From Ascoidea rubescens DSM 1968 (lineage: Eukaryota; Ascomycota; Saccharomycetes; Ascoideales; Ascoideaceae), in contig NW_017962913.1 of assembly GCF_001661345.1 (NCBI RefSeq), positions 687,428 to 751,427 of the forward strand: DNA of 64,000 bases, in the 5' to 3' direction. Numbering within the stretch: the stretch's first letter is position 1; every line of letters begins with the position of its first letter. Under the pieces are notes generated by a model. The model worked only from the letters and a program-made list of their open reading frames with translations. It had not been told where the DNA came from and ran no database searches. Positions 49,409-59,797 of this stretch are shown in pieces. The translations under genes were made by a program, and so were the position numbers.

Positions 49409-49837
49409 GACTTAGTGGACTTCTCTTTCCTTTTCCTCTTGGTTTATTTTATTTCTATCTAGCTATTTAGTGATCATATTTATATTGTTTGGATTACAAT
49501 CTTCATCAAGGTATTTGTGAATTAAATGTTTTTTGCGGAAACACAATTTTCGTTTCATAAGTGGTTAAGTCTTGTGTATTTGGTTTGGGGCAACGGACCA
49601 TAATTGCTTCATGAACGTCCGTGTTTGGATTGTGTTTTCCGGCCACACCTCGTGAAACATTCTGCTTACATAAAAACACGTTTGTGTAATTTTTCAATTT
49701 ATTGTTCCTTCCCCTATTAATCTTAATGCCAACATCAATCAAAAGCTTTGATAGATAGACATTTTTCATCTCAACTTTTCATCTTCTTTCACCATCTTAT
49801 CTTGCTTGTCTGGTTCTTTATATTTTAATTCCTCAAA

Positions 49838-50881
49838 ATGTTACAATTGCAATCTTTTAATTTATCTGTTGAGAAAACTTTATCTGAATTGATAAATAAC
49901 GAATCTCCAAAGTCCTTTGATCGAATAATATCTGATTTTGATAATACTTTATTTCATATTTCAACTCCTGAATCAAAAACACAAATTTTATTATCAATTT
50001 ATCTTAAGTGCTTTGATGATTTGGTCAGATATGGCGATATCAATAGCTACTTAGCAAACATCTATTCCAACTATAATATCTTGGACACTCCTGAACCCGG
50101 TTATAACTTTTCGATTTATTTAGACTTGGTCCAATTTAAACAAAATTTTTCAATTGACCAACAATACGAATTTATTAGTAAAATATCCTTTTTAAAGAGA
50201 AATTGTCTTGCCGCTCCCTTTGAAAAAGCAATTAATAAATATAACGAATTATCTCTAGATTTTACCAAAAGACAAGCTTCATTACAAGAAAAACACTCAA
50301 TCTTTAAAGACATTACTCAATCGCAAAGAGACGATGCTGATAGCGCTGAAATTTTGGTTATAAACTATAGAAACGATGAGTCAATCTATATTAAACCTTC
50401 TTTCGATAGAGTCACTGTCATCTTCTCAACCATCTTTAAAGATGAAACCGACAAAATATTCGGTAAAGTCTTTTTACAAGAGTTTGTCGATGCAAGAAGA
50501 AGATCAGTTCAAAATTCTCCCCAAGTTTTGTATTCTCATATCGAACCACCTTTAGAATTGAGAAGTTTGCCTGAATTTCTCGATCTTAAATCATCAATCT
50601 CTTCCTCAAACAAATACGAAAAGGGTTTTGTAACTTTTGTCTTATTTCCAAGACATTTAACCTCACAAAAGAGAGATAATACAATCAGTCAAATTCAATT
50701 ATTTAGAACTTATTTTCATTATCATATTAAATGCTCAAAGGCTTTTATGCATTCAAGAATGAGATCAAGAGTCTTGGAATATCTTAAACTATTAAATAGA
50801 GCTAAACCTGATTTTGAAGAGGGTTCTAAAAAAGTTGAAAGAAAGACTGCTAGTGGTAGAAGATTTGAGATTAGAAACTAA
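49838..50881 (+). CDS. ARC35: Arc35/ARPC2, subunit of the Arp2/3 actin-nucleating complex
   Basis: This 347-residue subunit forms the core with ARPC4 and contacts the mother filament at the branch. Conserved segments are FDRIISDFDNTLFHISTPES, VINYRNDESIYIKPSFDRVTVIFSTIF (split here across the domain), FLQEFVDARRRSVQNSPQVLYS, EPPLELRSLP, GFVTFVLFPRH, and the long C-terminal helix with QLFRTYFHYHIKCSKAFMHS, RMRSRVLEYLKLLNRAKP. Length equals that of yeast Arc35. It acts in cortical actin patches and endocytosis. The start is a clean ATG 430 bp from the candidate small ORF. No CTG codon was found in frame. Confidence 0.96.
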   Translation: MLQLQSFNLSVEKTLSELINNESPKSFDRIISDFDNTLFHISTPESKTQILLSIYLKCFDDLVRYGDINSYLANIYSNYNILDTPEPGYNFSIYLDLVQFKQNFSIDQQYEFISKISFLKRNCLAAPFEKAINKYNELSLDFTKRQASLQEKHSIFKDITQSQRDDADSAEILVINYRNDESIYIKPSFDRVTVIFSTIFKDETDKIFGKVFLQEFVDARRRSVQNSPQVLYSHIEPPLELRSLPEFLDLKSSISSSNKYEKGFVTFVLFPRHLTSQKRDNTISQIQLFRTYFHYHIKCSKAFMHSRMRSRVLEYLKLLNRAKPDFEEGSKKVERKTASGRRFEIRN

Positions 50882-51181
50882 TATATATATATGTATGTTC
50901 AAATATTGATTGATCAGTGTATCCGGTCTTTTTCAATTGTTTTATTTTCAATTGTTTTATGCTTATAATTATAAATATTGTTACTTCTTTTAAATGCATT
51001 ATTACTACACATATATAAATGTATAAATGTATATTTATATATTATCAATTCAGAAATAAAAATTTATTTATAATTTTTTAATATTTTTTTGATTTTCTTG
51101 AATTGGAAAATTATTTATTATTTACAAAAGTATTATAAAATATTTTTGCTATATATTTATTCGCTCATTTATTCATTAATT
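50882..51181. other. Convergent intergenic region ARC35 / MRPS12
   Basis: AT-rich 3' flanks with TA-rich runs (50882-50896, 51008-51045). Nothing else was seen. Confidence 0.6.
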
Positions 51182-51772
51182 TTAATCCTTCTGAGGTTTT
51201 TTAACACCATATTTACTTCTTGACGATATTCTATTTGCAACACCATTCAAATCCAATGCACCTCGAACAGCATGATATTTTACACCAGGAACATCTTGAC
51301 ATCTACCACCTCTGATTAAAACAACACTATGTTCTTGAGCATTATGACCTTCACCGGGAATATAAGCACTGACAATCTTACCATTAGTTAATCGAACTCT
51401 GCAACATTTTCTTTGAGCAGAATTTGGTTTCTTTGGTTTTAAGACCATTACTCTTAATACAACACCCTTTTTAAATGGGCAATTTTGTAAGTCTGGTGCT
51501 TTGGAAATTTTGGGTTTTTTGGGTTTGTTAGCGCCTCTTTTGATTTGATTTATTGTAGCATATCTCTTTTGTAACGAGTTTATTATAAAACCGTTATTAG
51601 TACTATTATTATTATTACTGTTATTAATTATGTTATTGGTTTGAAAAATTGATGATAATGAAGTTAATGAACAAAGTGAAGAATTATTGGTACTCAAAGC
51701 TGAAGAAAACTTTGAAAATGAAGGTTTAACGGCAGCACCAGAGAATATACCTTTGAACATGAGTTGCAACAT
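51182..51772 (-). CDS. MRPS12: Mitochondrial ribosomal protein uS12m
   Basis: This 196-residue mitoribosomal small-subunit protein belongs to the decoding centre. The N-terminal about 75 residues are a Ser/Asn-rich mitochondrial leader containing a poly-Asn run (about 48-60). The mature part begins [17 protein letters not shown] and shows the universal S12 core: [60 protein letters not shown] and [15 protein letters not shown]. The decoding loop PKKPNSA is intact. The alternative ATG five codons in (MFKGIF) is also possible. It is divergent from ACP1, another mitochondrial gene. Confidence 0.95.
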   Translation of the reverse strand: MLQLMFKGIFSGAAVKPSFSKFSSALSTNNSSLCSLTSLSSIFQTNNIINNSNNNNSTNNGFIINSLQKRYATINQIKRGANKPKKPKISKAPDLQNCPFKKGVVLRVMVLKPKKPNSAQRKCCRVRLTNGKIVSAYIPGEGHNAQEHSVVLIRGGRCQDVPGVKYHAVRGALDLNGVANRISSRSKYGVKKPQKD

Positions 51773-52158
51773 TTCGGCTCATATAATTTTTAAATAATGC
51801 TCAAACAACCTTTAAACAATCTTCAGATATTCAACTGAATCTCAATTCAGTGAGAAGTTTAATAACGAATATTTCAAGCAAGAAGGTTCGTTTGGGCACA
51901 TGACTGAAATAAGTTGATTTCTAGATATAAGAAATTGATTACCCTCTCACAGAAATAGTATGGATTTATCGCATGTATCTAGTACCGGGTAAATGTAATG
52001 CATTTTCAGTATCCAGTCAAAAGATGGAAAAATTCAGCTTACTTTCAAAGAGAGTTCATTGAATAAATACCATCTCCAACGCTATAGATTTATCGATATT
52101 TTTTACTTTCCTTATCAAAACAAACCTCACAATCTCTTTCTTGTTTGGAATTACAAAA
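51773..52158. other. Divergent promoter MRPS12 / ACP1
   Basis: This 386-bp region of mixed composition lies between two mitochondrial genes. No specific site was recognised. Confidence 0.55.
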
Positions 52159-52659
52159 ATGAGTGCTACACAAGTTGGAATTAAGTCTCTTAGAGTTGTC
52201 AACTCAAATTTCTTAAGAAGTTCAGTCACCAAAAGATGCTTTAGTTTATTGCCCAAATATGCTAAAAGCTCATTATTTATAACTCCATTAAATAATAACA
52301 CACACATTTCCGGCAAGTTATTCAACAGTGTTATCAATAACAGATGTTCAGTAAACAACAGATTCAACAATCAAGTCAGAAACTACTCTGGTGGTGTGGA
52401 ACTAACAAGAGAGATCGCTACCCAAAGACTTTTGGAAATATTGGAAGGTTTTGATAAAACCAACTTAGAAAACTTGGAGAAACTCGGCGTGGAATCCAGT
52501 TACACAAAGGATTTGGGATTGGATTCGTTAGATGTTGTTGAAGTCATCATGGCTATCGAAGAGGAGTTTTCGATCCAAGTCCCTGACAATTTGGCCGATG
52601 AGTTCATCACTGTTAAGCAGACCATCGACTTTATCATGGACCAACCCGATGCATTCTGA
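52159..52659 (+). CDS. ACP1: Mitochondrial acyl carrier protein
   Basis: This 166-residue precursor supports mitochondrial fatty-acid and lipoate synthesis and, as an LYR-protein partner, Fe-S cluster and complex I assembly. I take the first ATG (52159); the frame before it has none. The N-terminal about 80 residues are a basic, Ser/Asn-rich presequence ending near RFNNQVRNYSGG. The carrier domain contains LEILEGFDKTNLENLEKLG, the phosphopantetheine site GLDSLDVVEVIMAIEEEF with the attachment Ser in DSL, and VPDNLADEFITVKQTIDFI. Length and motif match fungal ACP1. It is the lipoate source for GCV-type enzymes, so it links to GCV1 in this window functionally, not by position. Confidence 0.95.
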   Translation: MSATQVGIKSLRVVNSNFLRSSVTKRCFSLLPKYAKSSLFITPLNNNTHISGKLFNSVINNRCSVNNRFNNQVRNYSGGVELTREIATQRLLEILEGFDKTNLENLEKLGVESSYTKDLGLDSLDVVEVIMAIEEEFSIQVPDNLADEFITVKQTIDFIMDQPDAF

Positions 52660-53924
52660 TTGCAGCACATCTAGCAATAGATACACCCATTAATAAACAG
52701 TAAATAGCACGCAGCAAAAGCAGCGAAAGCAGCGAAAGCAGCATCTTCTGTGCTTTCATAACAGACCCCGTTGATAGACCCCCTGATATAGACCCCTCAA
52801 ACCACTCGCACGGCCGGAGCCATTCGCGGTGTTTCGGCAGGTCGGATTTCACCGAGCCCAAAAGAGTTCCCCAGAGGTGTTACATGCTCTATATAATAAG
52901 TGAGAAATGGTTCACATACAAAAGCTCTGTATTCTGGTGAATTCGAGCCCACCCTTTTTGGAATCGACTTGCTGTAGGTTTCGTAGGCATTTTTTTTTGT
53001 TTTTCCTTCTTTTCTTATTTTTTTTTTATCAACGAACGAATGCCACCTCCATCTCTTTTCTCGCCCCAGTCTGTTAGACCATAACGACCCCGTTTGTGAT
53101 CATCAGAATGTTTAATCCAACTGCATCAGCTTGTTCTCAGCTTATTCTGCTTCAGAAAGAAGAGAAATGAAAGGCTACAACTCTTTCTATCCAAGGGGCA
53201 GCCATGACTGCCTACTCTCTACTTTATTCTACAATCTATCTTTCACTTCTCCACTGGTATATCGCAACAATAGGACCGTCCCCAAGAAGGCTGTTCATCT
53301 ACAGAAAATACAGCCTCTGAGTGTGCTGATTCTGTCATTTTGTTGTTGTTTATTGGTCTTTTTGCATTATATCTCACTGGGTGTTTTGATCCTTTTTTGC
53401 CTTTGCAAGTTTTTCAAAATATGGGATCCTACAGGCTGTTTGCAGATTATTCCAGTCTCACAGGGACTTTCAGTTTTTTTCATCTACCTCCGCCCTCAAA
53501 TATCCCAATATTGAAGTTATTTATCAGGCTTTTTTCCTTTTTTTCTTCGGTTGTTTTGAGTTCAACCTCCAAAAAAATCGTGTTTTTCCTTTACTTATCC
53601 TGACAATCCAATTTTGTTATATCACTATTGAGCTTGGTCAAACTATTCACATTTTAATCTAATTATACTACTCAATTTATTCTATTTGGCCTCATTTATT
53701 CAATTTCAATCTACTTCTTATCACCCTCATCGTATTTTGTGGTCCAAATTCTGCTTTCTGCTATAAAAAAAACTACTAATTAGTAATAGAATTACTCATT
53801 TTATTTCCAATTAACTCCAATTTTGTTTTCTTTAAGTTTTAAAATAAAATATAATAAAATAACATTATTTATTTTACCTTATCTCATTCTTTATTAATTC
53901 TATCATATTTAATTTAAACCAATA
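52660..53924. other. Intergenic: ACP1 3' end and YTA7 promoter
   Basis: This includes a GC-rich block (about 52700-52870) with AGCGAAAGC repeats (52713-52743), then T-rich DNA to the YTA7 start. A 116-codon frame at 53167-53514 is hydrophobic but unlike any known protein and is not called. Confidence 0.55.
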
Positions 53925-56900
53925 ATGCCTCTTGGAAGAAAAAGAAAGGCTTCTAAGCTTCACGTTTCTCCTTCAAAAAAGCAAAATAACTTAAGACATT
54001 CTTCAAGAATTCAAAAACAAATTTATTATAACGAAGATGATTTCTTTGATAATTCAAGTGAAAGAAATGAAAACGAAAACGAAAATGATAATGATAATGA
54101 TAATGATAATGATAATGATAATGATGATAACAATAATGAAATTGAAATTCAATCCCAATCTCAATCTCAATTTCAATCTCAAGAATCATTCAACAACTCT
54201 GATTATGAAAATCTTGATAATAATGAACACATTTCTAACCGTCGCAACAAAATTCACAGAAATGACCCATCAAATAATACTCGTATACTAAAATTAAGAG
54301 TTCCACCGATAAAATTAAATAATCCTAAACATAATAATCAAGACACAAAAAATATAGATCTGAAAGAAAATAAAGTCTCCACTAACAATGATGCAAATTA
54401 TAATCAAACAGAAAAAAACGCTCTTAATGAATACGATGAAGAAGGTGAAAATGATGATTTTGATGATGAGGACGGCGATGAACCAATAAGAAAAAACAAA
54501 AGATCAAAATCACATAAACCTATAGACTCTGATGATGATGATTATCATGAAAGCGACATGTTCACAGAAGATCACGATGACAATAATGATTCAGATTTCG
54601 AAGATGACGACCTATACTTGGCAAATGAATCAAAAAGAATTGACAAACATTTCGTAGTCTCTGATGATGAAAATCAATTGGATGATCCAAGTGATGAATA
54701 TGGGAAAAGGGTCTATAACAAACATAACAAACTTAAAAGGAGAGGAAGACCAAAAAGAAACTCTTCTCAAAAATCTGTATCAAATAGAAGTTCTATCACA
54801 AATAATGAAAAGATTATTATCGATGATGACAATGATGACGATAATGACAATAACAACAATGATGAAGGCACAATAACTTCAAGAACAAGGAGGGCAATGC
54901 AAAAACTGAAAGATCCCGATGATTATACTGATGCTGAAAATAAAAAAGACGGTTATTCATATAGAAGAGACTCTATCGGTGAAGAGTTAAAAGATATAAA
55001 AGATGACATTCGTGAACATAATCGTGGCAGGAAAAAAAATAGAAATATTATTGGTGAAGTTACCAATTCAAAAAAACATCTTAGAGCACGAAAGGAAATC
55101 AACTATCAAATTCCTCCTGCTGATGCCATTATCGACGATTCAAACTATGATCTATTTAATAATCCAAATCACTATGCTAAATATGGTTATAATCTTAATG
55201 AGGGCATTTCATCTAAAAGTAACAGATCAAAAAATAACCTCAAAATTAAAAGCTTATTCGAAACATCTGGCCCTTTTGGTGGAAATGAAGTAGGTTCCAT
55301 TTTTGGCCAAAAGGGTTTCACTGCGGAGACAATTGCAAATGCTAATTACGACTCCTCTTCTTCCGATGATGACGATCTACTCATAAGACCTGTTAATGGA
55401 ACAGTTTCAAGTAAAACCATAAATGATGGATTATCAATGATGAACCCGTCCAATCTTAATAGCACAGCAGCTCCTGTAAATAATCTTGGAATAGTCAACA
55501 CAAATAAAAAGAAAAAGAAAAATAACATGGCTGATTCCGACCCCTTAGGAATAGATATGAATATTGATTTTTCCAATGTCGGTGGTTTGGATAATTACAT
55601 CGACCAACTAAAAGAAATGGTTTCCTTACCTCTTCTCTATCCAGAACTCTATGCAAAATTTGCAATAACTCCTCCAAGAGGCGTTCTTTTTCATGGACCC
55701 CCTGGAACAGGTAAAACACTTATGGCTAGAGCATTGGCTGCTTCATGTTCTACTTCAACTCAAAAAATCACATTTTTCATGAGAAAAGGTGCCGACTGCC
55801 TTTCAAAATGGGTTGGTGAAGCTGAAAGACAATTGAGATTATTGTTTGAGGAAGCAAGAAAACAACAACCTAGTATTATATTTTTTGATGAAATTGATGG
55901 TTTGGCACCTGTAAGATCTTCGAAACAAGAACAAATTCATTCAAGCATAGTTAGTACTTTGTTAGCCTTAATGGATGGTATGGATAGCAGAGGTCAGGTA
56001 ATTGTAATTGGAGCTACCAATCGACCAGATGCAATTGACCCTGCTTTAAGAAGACCTGGACGTTTTGATAGAGAATTTTATTTTCCTTTACCAAATGCAA
56101 GCGCTAGGTTGAAAATATTGGAAATCCACACAAAGAAATGGGACCCTCCATTATCAAAAGAACTTCTTATTAACTTGAGTAATCAAACAAAAGGTTATGG
56201 TGGTGCAGATATAAAAAGCTTGTGTACTGAAGCTGCTTTAAATAGTATTAAAAGAAATTTTCCTCAGATTTACAATTCAACTGAAAAATATCAAATAGAT
56301 CCGAAAAAGCTACTTGTCAATGCCAAAGATTTTACTAACGCGATTAAAAAAATTGTACCATCTGCTTCTAGATCAACCATTACAGTATCTACCAGATTAT
56401 CTGAACGTCTCCAACCTTTGTTAGAAAGACCATTTGCAAAAATTGTTAGAAGGCTAAATTGTTTGATTCCCGGACAAATAAACAAAAGCAAGGCTAATGA
56501 TACAGATGATGTCATTGATATATTATCTGATGATGATGATGAAACTAACTCAATTGAACTTTTAGAACAAAAATGGAAAAGACAGGAATTTTTTCACAAG
56601 TTAGAATCATCAAGAATCTTTTATCCTCGTTTATTAATATATGGTCCTCCAGGGATGGGTCAGAAATATTTAGGCAGTGCAGTTTTGGATTATTTAGAGG
56701 GATTTAATGTTCAATCATTAGATCTTGGATCTTTATTTTCCGATTCTGGGGTGACGGCAGAATCTGTAATGATTCATAAATTTTTGGAGGCTAGAAAAAA
56801 TCAACCATCAGCTATTTTTATTCCTAATTTAGATATTTTTTTCAAAGATCTGCCAGAATCTCTTAAAACCTTGTTAATTAGTTTGCTGAGATCTTTAGAT

Positions 56901-58613
56901 CCTTCGGATAAAATATTATTTATTGGAGTTTGTGAGAAAGATGAGCAGTTTTCTTCTTGTTATCCCAATATTGAATCACGGTTAAAGGAATTATTTGGAT
57001 TTATGAATATTAATAATGTGGAAATAGAGTATCCAACTGAAAAAGAAAGAAAAGAATTTTTTGAACCATTATGGAAAGTTATAGCTATAAAACCTACTGA
57101 GTATCAAGATAATGAGATACGTCGAAAGTTAAAAGAACAGAAATATTACTTGAAAAAACTTTCCTCTTCACTTCCAAAAGTTGAAAATGCTTCAGTTAAA
57201 GAACTTGCTCCTGTAGAACAAGAGAGGTTGAAGAGAAAACAATTAAAGGAAGAAATGAGAAATAATTTGAAATTGAAAAACTTGTTGAAATTGAAATTAA
57301 ATCAATTGATGGATTTGTATAAAACCAGATATAAACGATTTAAAAAACCTGTTATTGATGAATCACTTTTGTTAAATTTATTGGCAGAGAATGAGTTACC
57401 CTCAAACCCCTTAAATCATGGATTATCTCCTTATGTTAAAGATAAGGATATGATTCTTGAGATAGCAACCAATAAAAGGTATTATAATATGGAATTAGAT
57501 GTTATTGAAGAAAGGTTGTGGAATGGATACTATTCTGAACCCAGACAGTTTGTTAGAGATATTGAAATGATTTATCTTGATGCAAGGACGTTAGGTGATA
57601 GAGAAAGATTGATGAAGGCTTCTGAAATGTTTGTGAATGCTCAAGTTGGGGTTGAAGAACTTTTTTCTCCTGATTTATTAGTTCAATTTAAAAACTTGAG
57701 ATTTCGTGAGATTCAACTTCAAAAGGAGTTTGCAGCAAACCAATTGGAACAAGAACAAAAAATCGAGGTTGAAGCTTCATTGTTAAATAAAACAGAAAAT
57801 GTTGGGGAATTGAAAAGTAATGGTAATGCTTATGTAAAAGAAACAGTCGTTGAATATGAAAAAAGACATGTTGTTCAGTTGATTAATAAAAAAGTTATAA
57901 AAGCTCCTGAAATAATTGATCTTGGCTCATCGCATGGACATATTCAAAATCATGAAAAGGTAAAATTAAACAAAAGCGTTGTTAATGATAAATTATTGAT
58001 AAATGGAAACGGAAATTTGAATGCAGGTTTAATTCCAAATGGTAATGTAAAATCAAAATCGGCTTCAAATACTGTTTTAGAAAGCAACAACAGAAATGTG
58101 AAAGAAATTGCTGAGTCTCAAATTTCTGTTTTATTTGATGAGGAGGATGTTGACGTTGCATTAAGAAATAATCCAAATAATTTTATCAAATTTAAAACAA
58201 ATTCTAATTCTAATATAAACCAAACTCTAGATAATACGAAAAGTGAGCCAAAATCGAATTCTGGTGTTAAACAAAGTCTTGAAGATAAAAAAGGTGGTGA
58301 TTCGAGCATGTTAGATTTGAGTGCTCAAAATGAAGAATTCCAAAAAATTGAAAGAGAGTATCAGGAGTTATTGAAAGAGTATAATGAAAGTAAAAATAAG
58401 AACTTGACAATTGACAAAGCTCTTTTAAAAAATGTGCAAATTAAACTAATTGAGCAAACTGAAAACACAACAATTGAAAATCTAGAATTAATTCATTCCT
58501 CCTTAACTGATATCATATTAAAATACAAGAAAAAATGGGAAAAGAATAGCTGTTTGAAAAAAATAGACACAGAAGTGGACATGCTTTTGTCAATATTTGA
58601 TGATTCCCTATGA
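53925..58613 (+). CDS. YTA7: Yta7/ATAD2-type AAA ATPase with bromodomain-like region
   Basis: This is a 1562-residue chromatin protein that in yeast evicts or moves histone H3-H4 and limits silencing spread. The N-terminal about 530 residues are disordered, with acidic runs, Asn/Asp repeats encoded by AATGAT units and basic patches. The first AAA module has FSNVGGLDNYIDQLKEMVSL, Walker A GPPGTGKT (about 590), Walker B IIFFDEIDGLAP (about 650), ATNRPDAIDPALRRPGRFDR and a winged follow-on. The second AAA module is degenerate: its P-loop reads GPPGMGQK (about 907), as in ATAD2 relatives where AAA2 is inactive. A bromodomain-like helical region follows (about 1100-1250; LLNLLAENELPSNPLNH and IEERLWNGYYSEPRQFVRD). 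The C-terminus is coiled. It contains in-frame CTG codons at 54360, 54906, 56850 and 56886. Confidence 0.94.
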   Translation: MPLGRKRKASKLHVSPSKKQNNLRHSSRIQKQIYYNEDDFFDNSSERNENENENDNDNDNDNDNDNDDNNNEIEIQSQSQSQFQSQESFNNSDYENLDNNEHISNRRNKIHRNDPSNNTRILKLRVPPIKLNNPKHNNQDTKNIDLKENKVSTNNDANYNQTEKNALNEYDEEGENDDFDDEDGDEPIRKNKRSKSHKPIDSDDDDYHESDMFTEDHDDNNDSDFEDDDLYLANESKRIDKHFVVSDDENQLDDPSDEYGKRVYNKHNKLKRRGRPKRNSSQKSVSNRSSITNNEKIIIDDDNDDDNDNNNNDEGTITSRTRRAMQKLKDPDDYTDAENKKDGYSYRRDSIGEELKDIKDDIREHNRGRKKNRNIIGEVTNSKKHLRARKEINYQIPPADAIIDDSNYDLFNNPNHYAKYGYNLNEGISSKSNRSKNNLKIKSLFETSGPFGGNEVGSIFGQKGFTAETIANANYDSSSSDDDDLLIRPVNGTVSSKTINDGLSMMNPSNLNSTAAPVNNLGIVNTNKKKKKNNMADSDPLGIDMNIDFSNVGGLDNYIDQLKEMVSLPLLYPELYAKFAITPPRGVLFHGPPGTGKTLMARALAASCSTSTQKITFFMRKGADCLSKWVGEAERQLRLLFEEARKQQPSIIFFDEIDGLAPVRSSKQEQIHSSIVSTLLALMDGMDSRGQVIVIGATNRPDAIDPALRRPGRFDREFYFPLPNASARLKILEIHTKKWDPPLSKELLINLSNQTKGYGGADIKSLCTEAALNSIKRNFPQIYNSTEKYQIDPKKLLVNAKDFTNAIKKIVPSASRSTITVSTRLSERLQPLLERPFAKIVRRLNCLIPGQINKSKANDTDDVIDILSDDDDETNSIELLEQKWKRQEFFHKLESSRIFYPRLLIYGPPGMGQKYLGSAVLDYLEGFNVQSLDLGSLFSDSGVTAESVMIHKFLEARKNQPSAIFIPNLDIFFKDLPESLKTLLISLLRSLDPSDKILFIGVCEKDEQFSSCYPNIESRLKELFGFMNINNVEIEYPTEKERKEFFEPLWKVIAIKPTEYQDNEIRRKLKEQKYYLKKLSSSLPKVENASVKELAPVEQERLKRKQLKEEMRNNLKLKNLLKLKLNQLMDLYKTRYKRFKKPVIDESLLLNLLAENELPSNPLNHGLSPYVKDKDMILEIATNKRYYNMELDVIEERLWNGYYSEPRQFVRDIEMIYLDARTLGDRERLMKASEMFVNAQVGVEELFSPDLLVQFKNLRFREIQLQKEFAANQLEQEQKIEVEASLLNKTENVGELKSNGNAYVKETVVEYEKRHVVQLINKKVIKAPEIIDLGSSHGHIQNHEKVKLNKSVVNDKLLINGNGNLNAGLIPNGNVKSKSASNTVLESNNRNVKEIAESQISVLFDEEDVDVALRNNPNNFIKFKTNSNSNINQTLDNTKSEPKSNSGVKQSLEDKKGGDSSMLDLSAQNEEFQKIEREYQELLKEYNESKNKNLTIDKALLKNVQIKLIEQTENTTIENLELIHSSLTDIILKYKKKWEKNSCLKKIDTEVDMLLSIFDDSL

Positions 58614-59017
58614 ATATGTGCTAAATGCCTATTTCATTTTAATTCGAATTTTATTTCTTGTGTCATTTCTAGATTTAATTTAAGTATAACTTTTGATTTA
58701 AATTTAATTATTACCCTTTTAATTTGTCTTATTAATTTTTTATTTTGATTTGTTTTGATTTGTTTTGATTTGTTTTGTCTTGTCATGTCATTTGCTTTAA
58801 ATAATGTTAGCTTTTGTGTCCTGTGTTTATTTTTTAAAAAAATGAGAGAGTTTACTTTTTTGAATGTTAATGTTAGGAGATTTTTTGTAGAAATGAAGTT
58901 TCATTTATTGTTGTTAACTTATATATCTATTTTGTATCTATATTTATAGTTTTATTTATTCATAGTTTTATTTATTCATAGTTTTATTTATTCATAGTTT
59001 TATTTGTTTTAGATAAA
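58614..59017. other. Convergent intergenic region YTA7 / histidine phosphatase
   Basis: AT-rich, with TTTGATTTG pentamer-like repeats near 58745-58775 and a 16-bp tandem near the phosphatase stop. The small frame at 58755-58949 is not supported. Confidence 0.6.
58948..59005. repeat. 16-bp tandem repeat AGTTTTATTTATTCAT, 3.6 copies
   Basis: Three exact and one partial copy lie immediately downstream of the histidine-phosphatase stop codon, probably in its 3' UTR. Confidence 0.85.
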
Positions 59018-59797
59018 TTATAAAACGTCTTTATCGTATGCTTCAATAGTCTTGACGTGAGAGTGGTCATCGTAAACATGAAGAATGGCTTCTTTCTTGA
59101 TTTTATTGATATCAATAACACCAATTCCTGTGTTATGGGGAGCTATAAAAGCGTATGGTTGTGTGCTATTTTGTTGTTGAAAGATTTGAAAATAGCTATT
59201 GAAATTGGGGTTGATTGAGTAATTTTTGATGATAAGATCTTGAGGGCTGTTTTCATCAGCGTTTAGAAACAAGTTATATAATCTTGAAATGAAACCTCCA
59301 TGAGAGCAGATCAAGATGTTTTTAACTGGAGCATCAATGTTGGTCTGAACAATCGAGTTCCAGATTTCCTTTGCTCTTTTATTGAAATCAGGCAACGATT
59401 CACCAAACTCATTAATATGTTTGTTTAATTTTCTGGCCAATTTGAAGGCGTCATCTTTTCTCATGCCTTGCAATTCACCTAAATTTTTTTCTCTTAGTCT
59501 GTGGTCTACCAAGAATTGGTGATTATCAAAGTTTTTTTGTTCGTTTTTGATTTTGAAAGCAGTTTGTTTACATCTATTTAAATCGCTGGTATATATTTTG
59601 TCTAGGTCGATGATTGATAATCTTTTGCCGCAGCTTTGGCCCTGAGAAAGACCAATTGAGTCTAAATCTATATTCAAATGTCCTTGGTAAATTTTTAGTT
59701 TGTTTGATTTTGTCTGGCCATGACGAACAATAAACATTCTTAAGACATCATCATCAGTGTTGGGCTCAAAGATTTGGCTCAGATCAGCGAAAGTCAT
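59018..59797 (-). CDS. Histidine phosphatase of the phosphoglycerate-mutase superfamily (YOR283W-like)
   Basis: This 259-residue enzyme has the RHG signature VRHGQTKSN (R25-H26-G27), where His26 is the phospho-acceptor. The second catalytic His lies in ICSHGG. Other family marks are YQGHLNIDLDSIGLSQGQS, LDKIYTSDLNRCKQTA and HRLREKNLGELQGM with the proton-donor Glu region. It resembles yeast YOR283W, a broad-specificity phosphatase, more than glycolytic Gpm1, whose C-terminus differs. The substrate is unknown. It is the source, or a close relative of the source, of the pseudogene at 23173-23877, which aligns over its whole length. It is tandem with the thioredoxin gene, separated by 750 bp. 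Confidence 0.9.
   Translation of the reverse strand: MTFADLSQIFEPNTDDDVLRMFIVRHGQTKSNKLKIYQGHLNIDLDSIGLSQGQSCGKRLSIIDLDKIYTSDLNRCKQTAFKIKNEQKNFDNHQFLVDHRLREKNLGELQGMRKDDAFKLARKLNKHINEFGESLPDFNKRAKEIWNSIVQTNIDAPVKNILICSHGGFISRLYNLFLNADENSPQDLIIKNYSINPNFNSYFQIFQQQNSTQPYAFIAPHNTGIGVIDINKIKKEAILHVYDDHSHVKTIEAYDKDVL

Larger units (their letters stand above)
43413..49837. other. 6.4 kb gene-poor divergent intergenic region (BNI4-like / ARC35)
   Basis: This is by far the longest gene-free stretch in the window. 43413-44900 is AT-rich with purine tracts (43790-43830). 44940-45600 is a GC-rich island, open in many overlapping frames on both strands. 45620-48000 is very AT-rich and holds the (AAAAAAC)n/(AAAAAAT)n array and a TTTCA pentamer tandem. 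48000-49830 has mixed composition with several short frames, of which only 49235-49408 looks protein-like. No tRNA or other RNA gene was recognised. Such length is typical of promoters of tightly controlled morphogenesis genes or of undetected non-coding transcripts. Confidence 0.55.

Noticed and set aside
49506-49769. 87-codon minus-strand frame beginning with ATG upstream of ARC35
   Set aside because: It covers the ARC35 promoter, has no recognisable domain and its composition is ordinary for AT-rich intergenic DNA.
53131-53514. 127-codon hydrophobic frame upstream of YTA7
   Set aside because: The start is TTG and the first ATG leaves 116 codons. The T-rich DNA gives hydrophobic translation by chance and there are no family features.
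59018-59797. Glycolytic phosphoglycerate mutase
   Set aside because: The RHG motif is shared, but the C-terminal half and active-site surroundings match the YOR283W-like phosphatase group instead of Gpm1.
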